Source of the DNA: Streptomyces pyxinae
GTDB taxonomy: Bacteria > Actinomycetota > Actinomycetes > Streptomycetales > Streptomycetaceae
Assembly (NCBI RefSeq): GCF_024756275.1
Contig: NZ_JANUGQ010000010.1
Coordinates: forward strand, 62,001-126,000
DNA: 64,000 nucleotides
Reading direction: 5' to 3'
Positions within the stretch are counted from its first letter, which is position 1. The number at the start of each line of letters is the position of its first letter. The position numbers and the translations under genes are program-made. The notes under the pieces are model-generated. The model was not told the DNA's origin and did no database searches. It was given only the letters and a program-made list of their open reading frames with translations. Below, piece by piece: positions 37,373 to 44,948 of the stretch.

Positions 37373-37646
37373 GGTGCCGACTCTAAGGTCTTTCGTTTGG
37401 ATCAGGCTGGATGAGTGAGCGGCGTCTGGTGCCATGGGGCATCCCCAGGCCCTCAGAGCCGAGGGGAGGCATCGCAAGGCGGAGGGAGTCCCTGCGGAGC
37501 AGCGGCGACCGACGACAACGCCGCGTGGGGGTACCCCCGGACGAAGTCTGGGGGAGTGCGGTGCCCAGGCGGTGTGAGCCCAGCAAGATCCGAACGACAG
37601 GCCCTGGTCGCGGGGCCCGGGCCGGCGCCCATGGTTTCCCGGCCGG
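37373..37646. other. Structured intergenic region, candidate ncRNA or dispersed repeat
   Basis: This 274-nt gap differs in composition from the surrounding coding DNA and holds two compact hairpins. TGGGG-CAT-CCCCA lies at 37435-37447. CCCCCGGAC-GAA-GTCTGGGGG lies at 37534-37554, with one G-T pair. Its wording (AGAGCCGAGGGGAGGCATC, TGGGGGAGTGCGGTGCCCAG) resembles non-coding sequence I associate with several Streptomyces chromosomes. No open frame here has a domain. It may be a repeated intergenic element or a small RNA between two same-strand genes. Confidence 0.4.
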
Positions 37647-38147
37647 TCAGCCCTGCTGGAAGAGCTCGGCGGGCAGCGGCTTGAGGAGCGCGTACAGATC
37701 GCTGGTGATGGGCCGGTCCCAGCTGGCGATGGTGACCAGCACCCCGTCGCTGCGGTCGAACTGGACGCAGGAGATCCGGCTCTCGGAGAGGGTGAGCCGG
37801 CGGACGATGAGCAGATTGTCGCCCTGCATCACGGGCATGTCCTCGGTGCCCGTCACCTCGACCGGCTCGTCGTTCTCCAGCGCCACCAGCAGCTGGGCGA
37901 CCTCGAACGGGATCTGGCCGTCGCCCAGTTCCCGGGCCGGGGAGCCCTCCGGCAGATTGCCGATCACCATCGCGGGGCCCCGGCCGCCGAACAGGTCGTA
38001 CCGGAGGAAGACGCCCTGGCAGCTGCCGTCGGGGGCGGGAAGCAGACCGGCGCCCAGGTTGCCGGGCCAGTCGCCCGGGTCCATGGCCAGGACGTCGAAG
38101 TCCGGGCCCGCGGGTGTGGCGGGGCTGCGGCGGCGGAGGAAGGACAT
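37647..38147 (-). CDS. Conserved hypothetical protein
   Basis: The 166-residue soluble protein has an Arg-rich start (MSFLRRRSPATPAG) and an alpha/beta composition. Notable stretches are FDVLAMDPGDWPGNLGAGLLPAPDGSCQGVFLRYDLFGGRGPAMVIGNLPEGSPAREL split by a helix (FEVAQLLVALENDEPVEV), then LTLSESRISCVQFDRSDGVLVTIASW and DLYALLKPLPAELF. No catalytic or binding motif is recognised. ATG 38147 has only a weak site. It sits between the S4 gene and an SDR gene on the same strand, with no clear link to either. Confidence 0.75.
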   Translation of the reverse strand: MSFLRRRSPATPAGPDFDVLAMDPGDWPGNLGAGLLPAPDGSCQGVFLRYDLFGGRGPAMVIGNLPEGSPARELGDGQIPFEVAQLLVALENDEPVEVTGTEDMPVMQGDNLLIVRRLTLSESRISCVQFDRSDGVLVTIASWDRPITSDLYALLKPLPAELFQQG

Positions 38148-38242
38148 GCCGCCATGGTACGTGCCCGGACACCCCGCCAGGCCCCCGGGTTCACCCTCCG
38201 GAGGTGCCCCTCGGGCCGGGTGGCCCGGGGGGCCGGGACGGT

Positions 38243-38842
38243 TCAGTCGAGGGTGTAGACCTGGCCGGTCTGGCCACCTTCGACGGAGCGGATGTACGCC
38301 TGGGCCACCTCGGCCGGCGGGACCGGCCGGAAGCCCGGGAAGTAGTCGCCGTAGTCCCCGAGCGACTCGGTGAAGACGGTGGGGCTGACGGCGTTGATCC
38401 GCTGGGGAGCGATCTCGATGGCGGCGGCCCGGACGAACGCCTCCACGGCGCCGTTGGCCATCGAGGCGGCGGCCCCGGTGGGAATCGGGCTGCGCGCCAG
38501 GACACCGCTGATCAGGGTGAAGGAGCCGCGCGGCGAGATCCGGCCGGTGCCCTGGCGGACCAGTTCCAGCTGGCTGAGCACCTTGCCCCGGAAGGCCGCC
38601 GTCCACTCCGGTCCGGTCAGCTCCGGGAGCGGCTTGAACGGGGTGTCGCCGGCCGCGCCGACCACGGCGTCCAGCTCGCCCGCCGCCGCGTACATGGCGG
38701 CGATCTGCTCCGGTTCTGTGAGGTCGTGGCGGAGGTCGCCGGAGGTACGGCCGACGGTGACGACCTGGTGTCCCCGGGCGGTGAGTGCGGTGCGGACGGC
38801 GGTACCGAGGGTGCCGCCGGCACCGATGAGAAGAATGCGCAT
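38243..38842 (-). CDS. Short-chain dehydrogenase/reductase
   Basis: A compact 199-residue SDR with the NAD(P) motif ILLIGAGGTLGTAV (3-16) and VTVGRTSGDLRHDL. The NAG-like turn appears as VVGAAGDTPF, and LISGVLARSPIPTGAAASMANGAVEAFVRAAA carries the catalytic serine. The usual catalytic Tyr of the Tyr-x3-Lys pair is replaced (AAASMANGAVE), as in several reduced SDRs with uncertain activity. It is divergent from a LysR regulator with 70 nt between the starts, the standard layout of a LysR-controlled target. Confidence 0.85.
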   Translation of the reverse strand: MRILLIGAGGTLGTAVRTALTARGHQVVTVGRTSGDLRHDLTEPEQIAAMYAAAGELDAVVGAAGDTPFKPLPELTGPEWTAAFRGKVLSQLELVRQGTGRISPRGSFTLISGVLARSPIPTGAAASMANGAVEAFVRAAAIEIAPQRINAVSPTVFTESLGDYGDYFPGFRPVPPAEVAQAYIRSVEGGQTGQVYTLD

Positions 38843-38912
38843 GGAATGGACCGTAGGGGGGTGGCACGGGGCCGGGGAAATGCCTTCCGGGCGGCGGTTA
38901 TGCTCAGCGGTC

Positions 38913-39788
38913 ATGAATGTGGAGCTGCGCCATCTGCGGGCCCTCGCGGCCATCGGGGACGAGGGCACCATCACCGCCGCGGCGGCGGTGCTGCGCCTCA
39001 CCCAGCCGGCGCTGTCACGGACCCTGGACCAGCTGGAGAGCCGGCTGGGAACCCGGCTGGTGGAGCGCACGACCCGGAGCCTGCGGCTGACCCCGGCGGG
39101 GCGGCGGCTGTGGGAGCACGCCCACCGGATCCTGGCCCAGTTGGACGAGGCGCTCGCGGAGGCGGCGGCCGGGCCGCGCCCGCTGCGGGTCGGCTTCGCC
39201 TGGGCGGCGCTGGGCCGGCACACCGTGCCGCTGCTGCGCGGCTGGCGGGAGGAGCACCCCGACGTGCCGGTGGAGGTGCGGCGGCCGGCCGATCCGGAGG
39301 CGGCGCTCCGGTGCGGCGAGGTGGATGTGGCGTTCGTCCGGGTGCGGCCGGAGGGCGAGGCGTTCGGGGTGCGGCCGCTGTACCGGGAGCGCCGGTTCGC
39401 CGCGCTGTACGAGGGCGATCCGCTTGCCGCCCGGCGGACGGTGACGCTCGCCGAACTGTCCGGCCGTACGGTGGCGGTCTGCGCCACGGCGGCGACCACC
39501 GGGAGCGGGCTGTGGCCGGAGGGCCGGGGCCCGGCCGGGACCCTGGAGGTGGCGAACGTGGACGAGTGGCTGACCGCCATCGCCACCGGCGACGCGGTCG
39601 GGGTCACCGCCGAGGCGACCCGCCACAGCCATCCGTACCCGGGGGTGCGCTATCTGCCGATCGGGGACGCCGGTGAGGTCACCGTGCACCTGGTCTGGCT
39701 CCGGGCGGGCGCCCATCCGGCGACCGGCGCCTTTCTGGACCACGCCCGCCGGGTGACCGGCGCCCAGACCGGGCTGCGCGCCGCCTGA
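38913..39788 (+). CDS. LysR-family transcriptional regulator
   Basis: The 291-residue LysR-type activator/repressor has an N-terminal winged helix-turn-helix (ELRHLRALAAIGDEGTITAAAAVLRLTQPALSRTLDQLE, about 4-42). RLGTRLVERTTRSLRLTPAG and a linker helix follow, then a substrate-binding-like ligand domain (about 88-285; LRVGFAWAALGRHTVPLLRGW, GEVDVAFVRV). It is divergent from the SDR gene, so it most likely controls it from the shared 70-nt region, which I could not resolve into a clear T-N11-A site. The inducer is unknown. Confidence 0.93.
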   Translation: MNVELRHLRALAAIGDEGTITAAAAVLRLTQPALSRTLDQLESRLGTRLVERTTRSLRLTPAGRRLWEHAHRILAQLDEALAEAAAGPRPLRVGFAWAALGRHTVPLLRGWREEHPDVPVEVRRPADPEAALRCGEVDVAFVRVRPEGEAFGVRPLYRERRFAALYEGDPLAARRTVTLAELSGRTVAVCATAATTGSGLWPEGRGPAGTLEVANVDEWLTAIATGDAVGVTAEATRHSHPYPGVRYLPIGDAGEVTVHLVWLRAGAHPATGAFLDHARRVTGAQTGLRAA

Positions 39789-40306
39789 GGAGCCGCTCCG
39801 GCCGAGCGGGGGGGCGGCACGGCCGGGGGCCGGCTCCGGGTCCGGGCGGGGGCTCCGGTCCGGGCGGCGGGCGGTACGGCCCGGGCGTACGCCCCCCGGG
39901 TGACGGTCCGGCGGTACGGCCGGGGGCCGGCTCCGGTACGGACGGGAGCGCCGGAGGCGGGCACGGTCCGGGCGTACGACCCGAGTGGGCGGTACACCCC
40001 CGAGTGGGCGGTACGGTCAGGTGGCCCGGGGTCGGTCCGGGGGCCGGTACGGAATCCGGGGCCCGGTACCGGTCGGCGGGGCGGTACGGACCTGGCGGGG
40101 CGATACGGCCAGGTGGCCCCCGGTCGGTCCGGTGGCCGGCAGGCACCGGCCCGGCCGCACGAACCGGCGGGGCGACACGGTCCGGGCGGCGGGGCGGACG
40201 GGCCGGGCGATACGGAACGGCCGGCGGCACGGACCGGCCCGACAGCACGGACCGGCCGGCGGCACGGACCGGCGGGGCGGCCCGGCACGGCCCGGCCGGG
40301 GAGGCT
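39789..40306. other. 518-nt convergent spacer of GC-rich short repeats
   Basis: The gap between convergent LysR and hydrolase genes is made of recurring CGGTACGG, GAGTGGGCGGTAC (39985 area, twice) and GGCGGCACGGACCGGC (about 40229 and 40259) words. Open frames here are repetitive Arg/Pro/Gly strings. I see no gene. Confidence 0.6.
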
Positions 40307-41869
40307 TCAGCGGGTGCCGATGCCGAAGTCGCGCAGGGCGGCGAGGAACTCGGCCGGGCACTCGGTGTGGACGTGGTGTCCGGCGTCGATCGTCACGAGC
40401 CGGGCGTCCGGTATCCGCTCGGCCAGCCAGGCGAGCCGGTCCTGTCCGACCGGGCTCGACGGACCGCCGCCGACCACCAGCGTGGCCGCGGTCACCTCGG
40501 GGAACCGGGCGGTCCACGCCGGGTCCGGCTGGTTGGTCTGGGCGTCGGTGTCCAGCACCACGTCCCAGTCGCAGCCCGGGTCGTCCTCCGGGCGGGGCGC
40601 CACCGGACGGAGCGCGGCCGGGGGCAGCAGTGGCGGGGCGTCCTCCAGAACCAGCCGGCCGATCAGACCGGGGCACTCCTGGGCCAGCAGTCCGGCGGTG
40701 ATCCCGCCCAGGGAGTGGCCCACGACATCCGCTCCGGCCAGGCCCAGCGCCTCGATGAAGCCGCGCAGGTCGTCGCGGAACCGCTCGAAGGTGTAGCCGC
40801 CGGGCCAGTCGCTCAGGCCGTGGCCGCGCAGGTCCACGGCGTACACCCGGTGGGTGGCGGCGAGTTCCCGGGCGATCCCGGTCCAGGAGCGGGAGGACTC
40901 GCCGCGCGCGTGGACCAGGACCACGGGCGGGGCGCCCTCCTCGCCCCAGGTCCGGTAGGCGAGCCGCGCCCCGGCCGGCGGGCCGAGGGTGACCGTGCGG
41001 ACCTCCGGGTCCAGGAAGGCGGTGACGATCCGGGTGAAGGCGGCCGGGTCGTCCACCCAGGGGAAGTGGGCCGCGCCGGGCTGCACCACCACCTCGGCGT
41101 CCGGCAGGAGGGCGGCCAGTTCGGCGGCCCGGGCGGGGGTGGGCAGGGCGTCGTACTCCCCCACCAGTACCAGTACCGGCACGTCGAGCGAGGCGAGTCC
41201 GGCCCGGACGGCCGCCGGGTCCCCGGAGCCGGCGGGGAAGTAGGCGGCGTCCGCCCCCGGTTCGGCCGGGCCCCGGCTCTCGGCGTGCGCCCGGGCGGCG
41301 TTGTCCCAGCGGCCGTACATCAGCGGCTGGAGCGCGGCCCGTACCGCCTCCGGGTCCGGGGCGGGCCGGCCGGGCGCCGGGTTCTCGTCGAAGAGGGCCC
41401 GGGCGGCCTCGTACCAGGGCTCGGGCGGGCGCAACGCCAGGGCGTCGCGCCAGTCCTGGCCGGTGACCGGGATGCCCGCGCACCAGGTGCCGCCGGTGAC
41501 CAGGGTGAGCGACGCGACCCGGTCGGGGTGCGCCAGGGCGTACAGCAGCGCGAGGGAGCCGGCGGCGGAGTGGGCGAGCAGGTCGAAGCGGTCGAGCCCG
41601 AGATGGACCCGGAGCGCCTCCACCTCGGCCACCTGCCGGTCGCAGCAATATCCGTCCGGGCCGGCCGGGTGGGCGGAGTCGCCGGCGCCCGGCGGGTCCG
41701 GGAGGATCAGCCGGCGGTGCGCGGAGAGTCCGCCCAGATCGCCCAGGTAGGCGGCGGGGCGGAGCGGGCCGCCCGGCAGACAGACGAGCGGGGCGCCCTC
41801 CCCGCTCACCCGGTAGGCGCGTGCGGTTCCGTCGGGGGCGGTGTAGGTCGGCATGGGAGTGATCATCAC
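40307..41869 (-). CDS. Fusion of two alpha/beta-hydrolase domains
   Basis: The 520-residue protein holds two complete alpha/beta-hydrolase domains in tandem. Domain 1 (about 8-285) has an oxyanion-side GGPLRPAAYL, nucleophile elbow AHSAAG, acid Asp in VGEYDALPTP and His in GAAHFPWVDD. Domain 2 (about 290-520) has LVHARGESSRSW, DLRGHGLSDWPGG, nucleophile elbow GHSLGG and terminal His in AGHHVHTE. Single-domain proteins of about 260-300 residues are the norm, so this is a fusion or internal duplication of divergent members. Domain 1 resembles proline iminopeptidase-like hydrolases; substrates are unknown. ATG 41869 lacks an obvious Shine-Dalgarno; ATG 41854 is an alternative. Confidence 0.88.
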   Translation of the reverse strand: MMITPMPTYTAPDGTARAYRVSGEGAPLVCLPGGPLRPAAYLGDLGGLSAHRRLILPDPPGAGDSAHPAGPDGYCCDRQVAEVEALRVHLGLDRFDLLAHSAAGSLALLYALAHPDRVASLTLVTGGTWCAGIPVTGQDWRDALALRPPEPWYEAARALFDENPAPGRPAPDPEAVRAALQPLMYGRWDNAARAHAESRGPAEPGADAAYFPAGSGDPAAVRAGLASLDVPVLVLVGEYDALPTPARAAELAALLPDAEVVVQPGAAHFPWVDDPAAFTRIVTAFLDPEVRTVTLGPPAGARLAYRTWGEEGAPPVVLVHARGESSRSWTGIARELAATHRVYAVDLRGHGLSDWPGGYTFERFRDDLRGFIEALGLAGADVVGHSLGGITAGLLAQECPGLIGRLVLEDAPPLLPPAALRPVAPRPEDDPGCDWDVVLDTDAQTNQPDPAWTARFPEVTAATLVVGGGPSSPVGQDRLAWLAERIPDARLVTIDAGHHVHTECPAEFLAALRDFGIGTR

Positions 41870-42053
41870 AGTGGTCCGCCCGCCGGTGCAACGGGCCCCG
41901 GGCGGCCCGATGGACCCGGCGGGGCCGGGGCGGCCGGGCGGGGAGCGCGGAGGCGGCCGGGCGGGGAGCGCGGAGGCGGGCGCCCGGGAAAATTTCCCGC
42001 TCCCGCCCCTTGTCAGCGCCGCGCCGGCTTGGATTACTGATCACCGGGGCCCC

Positions 42054-42067
42054 ACCGAATGATCGGT
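42054..42067. promoter_or_regulatory. Candidate PaaR-type operator upstream of paaK
   Basis: ACCGA-ATGA-TCGGT (42054-42067) is a perfect inverted repeat 108 nt before the paaK start. Its ACCG-N6-CGGT geometry is the one I recall for the TetR-type PaaR repressor of phenylacetate genes in corynebacteria. No paaR gene is in the window, so the call rests on geometry and context. Confidence 0.45.
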
Positions 42068-42174
42068 CGCCCCTTGAGTCCGAGAAGTCGGCACTGACCG
42101 GAAAGACGGCACTGATGGCGTTCCGGCCCGTTCGGGGCGCCCCGGTGCCGGGTCCGATGACGGGAGCATCGCCC

Positions 42175-43458
42175 ATGGACGACCTGCTCGACGCCGGGGA
42201 GCGGCTCGGCCGCCCGGAGCTGGCGGCGCTTCAGCTGGAGCGGCTGCGCGCCACCCTGCGGCACGCCTACGCGAACGTCCCCTTCTACCGGAGGGCGTTC
42301 GACGCGGCGGGGCTCCGGCCCGAGGACTGCCGGTCGCTCGCCGACCTGGCGCGGTTCCCGTTCACCACCAAGGCGGATCTGCGGGATCACTATCCGTTCG
42401 GCATGTTCGCCGTGGACCGCTCCCGGATCCGGCGGATCCACGCCTCCAGCGGGACGACCGGGCGGCCGACCGTCGTCGGCTACACCGACCGGGACCTGGA
42501 CGTCTGGGCGGAGGTGGTGGCCCGGTCGATCCGGGCGGCCGGCGGGCGGCCCGGCGACACCGTCCATGTGGCGTACGGCTATGGGCTGTTCACCGGCGGA
42601 CTGGGGGCGCACTACGGCGCCGAGCGATTGGGCTGCACGGTAGTGCCGGCGTCCGGCGGGATGACCGCCCGGCAGGTGCGGCTGATCCAGGACTTCCGTC
42701 CGGAGATCATCATGGTGACGCCCTCCTACATGCTGACGCTGCTGGACGAGTTCGAGCGGCAGGGCGTCGATCCCCGGTCCACCGCGCTGCGAGTGGGCAT
42801 CTTCGGCGCCGAGCCGTGGACGGACGGGATGCGACGGGAGATCGAGGAGCGGTTCGGCATCGACGCGGTCGACATCTACGGGCTGTCGGAGGTGATGGGC
42901 CCCGGCGTGGCCCAGGAGTGCGTGGAGACCAAGGACGGCCCGCACATCTGGGAGGACCACTTCTACCCGGAGGTGGTGGATCCGATCACCGGCGAGGTGC
43001 TGCCGGACGGAGAGCCGGGTGAACTGGTCTTCACCACGCTGACCAAGGAAGGGATGCCGGTGATCCGCTACCGGACCCGCGATCTGACCCGGCTGCTGCC
43101 GGGCACCGCGCGGGCCTTCCGGCGGATGGAGAAGGTGACCGGGCGCAGCGACGACCTGGTGATCCTGCGCGGGGTGAACCTCTTCCCCACCCAGATCGAG
43201 GAGATAGTGCTGCGTACGCCCGGACTCGCCCCGCACTTCCAGCTCCGGCTCACCCGCGAGGGCCGGATGGACGCGCTGACCGTCCGCGCCGAGTCCCGGC
43301 CGGACACCCCGCCGGAGCGCCGGGCGGCGGCGGCCCGGGAGGTGGCGGCGGCGGTGAAGGACGGCATCGGGGTCTCGGTGGCGGTCGAGGTGGTGGACCC
43401 GGAGACCCTGGAGCGGTCGGTCGGCAAGATCCGGCGGATCGTCGATCTGCGCGAGTGA
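42175..43458 (+). CDS. paaK: Phenylacetate-CoA ligase
   Basis: The 427-residue adenylate-forming enzyme activates phenylacetate to phenylacetyl-CoA with ATP, the first step of aerobic phenylacetate breakdown. Visible: LRHAYANVPFYRRAFDAAGL, the P-loop HASSGTTGRPTVVGYT (about residue 88-103), YGYGLFTGGLGAHYGAERLG, FGAEPWTD, YGLSEVMGPGV and RYRTRDLTRLL, followed by the C-terminal lid GRSDDLVILRGVNLFPTQIEE. Length matches PaaK (about 430). ATG 42175 is preferred for GGGAG 8 nt upstream; two further in-frame starts lie upstream. The paaABCDE genes are not adjacent. Confidence 0.94.
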   Translation: MDDLLDAGERLGRPELAALQLERLRATLRHAYANVPFYRRAFDAAGLRPEDCRSLADLARFPFTTKADLRDHYPFGMFAVDRSRIRRIHASSGTTGRPTVVGYTDRDLDVWAEVVARSIRAAGGRPGDTVHVAYGYGLFTGGLGAHYGAERLGCTVVPASGGMTARQVRLIQDFRPEIIMVTPSYMLTLLDEFERQGVDPRSTALRVGIFGAEPWTDGMRREIEERFGIDAVDIYGLSEVMGPGVAQECVETKDGPHIWEDHFYPEVVDPITGEVLPDGEPGELVFTTLTKEGMPVIRYRTRDLTRLLPGTARAFRRMEKVTGRSDDLVILRGVNLFPTQIEEIVLRTPGLAPHFQLRLTREGRMDALTVRAESRPDTPPERRAAAAREVAAAVKDGIGVSVAVEVVDPETLERSVGKIRRIVDLRE

Positions 43459-43852
43459 ACACCGGGCCGTGGGCAGGGGGCTCGGGGCCGTGGCCGTGGC
43501 ATCGAACCGCCGGCCCGCGGGCGGGGCTCCGGGCCCTGGGGCCGGCCATCGGCCCGCGGAGGTGGCTCCGGGCCGCGAGAGCGGGCACCGGCCCGGGGCG
43601 GGTACGTCGTCCAGCCGGCCGCCGAGGGCAGATCGAGAGCGGGCCCGGGGGCGGGGCTTCGATTCGCGGGCGCGAGTGCCGGGCCGCTCAGGTGCGCCGG
43701 CCCGCCAGGCCGTGACCGGGCGCCACTGCCCCGCCGACCGGCGCCGGCGCCGCCCGTCCGTGTGACCGGATGCCGGCTCGGGCCCGTACCGCTCAGGGGC
43801 CGGTGCCGGCCGCGCCCGTACCGCCCAGGGGCCGTATCGCCCGGGGACCGGG
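43459..43852. other. 394-nt convergent spacer, nothing recognised
   Basis: GC-rich sequence between convergent paaK and nuclease genes with repeated GGGGCTCCGGGCC and CCCGTACCGC words. No gene, clear terminator or RNA is seen. Confidence 0.5.
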
Positions 43853-44728
43853 TCAGCAGGGTCCGCCGCCCTCGGGCGCGGGAAGTTCCCAGGGGGCCGG
43901 TCCGCTGCCGTCGCTCCAGGCGTCCAGCGCGGCCCCGTCCAGGCAGAGGATGCCGCACTGCTCGGCGTATCCCAGGGCGGGCTCGGTGAACTCGCTCGTG
44001 GTGACCAGGGCGGCGACCCCGGCCTCGTGGATGGCGAAGCAGGTGCCGCCGAAGCGCTGGAGGTCCTGGGAGCCGACCTTGTGCGTGGGGCCGTAGCACT
44101 TGCACTGGATCACCAGTCGCCGGCCGTCGGGCGCCGTGGCCACCACGTCGGCCCCCAGGTCCGCCGCCCCGCCGACCACCTCGACGTCCCAGCAGCCGTC
44201 CCGCTCGCAGAGCGCCGCGACGGCCTGTTCGAAGGCGTCCGGGTCGAGCGCGGCGTAGTCCACCCGCTCCACCACCGCCGTGGCCGCCGTCACAGCCGTC
44301 ACCGCCTCGGTACCGGCACCCGGGACGAGTGTCGCTTCCTCCGCCGGCGGGGCGGGCGCGAACAGGACCGGATCGGCCGCCCCGGGCCCGGGCGGGGGCG
44401 CGGCCGCCGGCACCGGCCCGGTGGCGGCCGCCGGGCGCCGGGTGCGGCGCCGGCGGCCCGCGTACAGGACCCCCGCCAGGACCGCGACGACCCCGGTGGT
44501 CGCCAGGACGGCGGCGGGCAGCCCGGTCGCGGTCTGGGCGGCGGCCCCGGCGGTGGCCGCCACCGCGCAGACCACGACCACCACCAGACCGACCGCCAGG
44601 ACGAGATCCCGCAGGCCCCGGCCGGGACGGCGGTCCCGGGCGCGTCCGGGGACCGGGCGGCGGAGACGGCGGGTGCCCCGGGGGGCGGGGACACGGCCGG
44701 GTTCCGGGGCACTCTCGGGTATCGCCAT
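43853..44728 (-). CDS. Membrane-anchored Mrr-like restriction endonuclease-fold protein
   Basis: The 291-residue protein has a basic N-terminus and two membrane segments (about 40-60 and 70-90: LVLAVGLVVVVVCAVAA, AAVLATTGVVAVLAGVLY). A Pro/Ala linker and a C-terminal PD-(D/E)xK domain (about 155-275) follow. The catalytic pattern is Asp in GADVVATAPDG and Gln-x-Lys in LVIQCKCYG, as in Mrr-type nucleases; FEQAVAALCERDGCWDVEVVGG precedes it. Such membrane-tethered Mrr proteins are common in actinomycetes but uncharacterised. They might act on incoming DNA at the membrane. ATG 44728 is preferred over GTG 44752 by Shine-Dalgarno spacing; neither is ideal. Confidence 0.82.
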   Translation of the reverse strand: MAIPESAPEPGRVPAPRGTRRLRRPVPGRARDRRPGRGLRDLVLAVGLVVVVVCAVAATAGAAAQTATGLPAAVLATTGVVAVLAGVLYAGRRRRTRRPAAATGPVPAAAPPPGPGAADPVLFAPAPPAEEATLVPGAGTEAVTAVTAATAVVERVDYAALDPDAFEQAVAALCERDGCWDVEVVGGAADLGADVVATAPDGRRLVIQCKCYGPTHKVGSQDLQRFGGTCFAIHEAGVAALVTTSEFTEPALGYAEQCGILCLDGAALDAWSDGSGPAPWELPAPEGGGPC

Positions 44729-44948
44729 CTGCGGTGGTTCCCCCTTCGTCACGACTTCTCGCGAAGTTGAAGATCATCTGCCCCTGCCGTATGCCCCCGG
44801 CGACCTCCGGCATCCGGAGCACGTCCGGAGCACGTCCGGGGGCGTGGCGGGCGCCCGGACGGGCACTCGAGTCGTACGCGCGGGCGATTCGCACAGGCCG
44901 TCCCCGCGCGGGCAGGCCGTCCCCGGAGGCGGGGCGGCGGAGGTGCGC

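Noticed and set aside
37373..37646. tRNA or known riboswitch
   Set aside because: No cloverleaf, anticodon arm or known aptamer core could be found; only simple hairpins.
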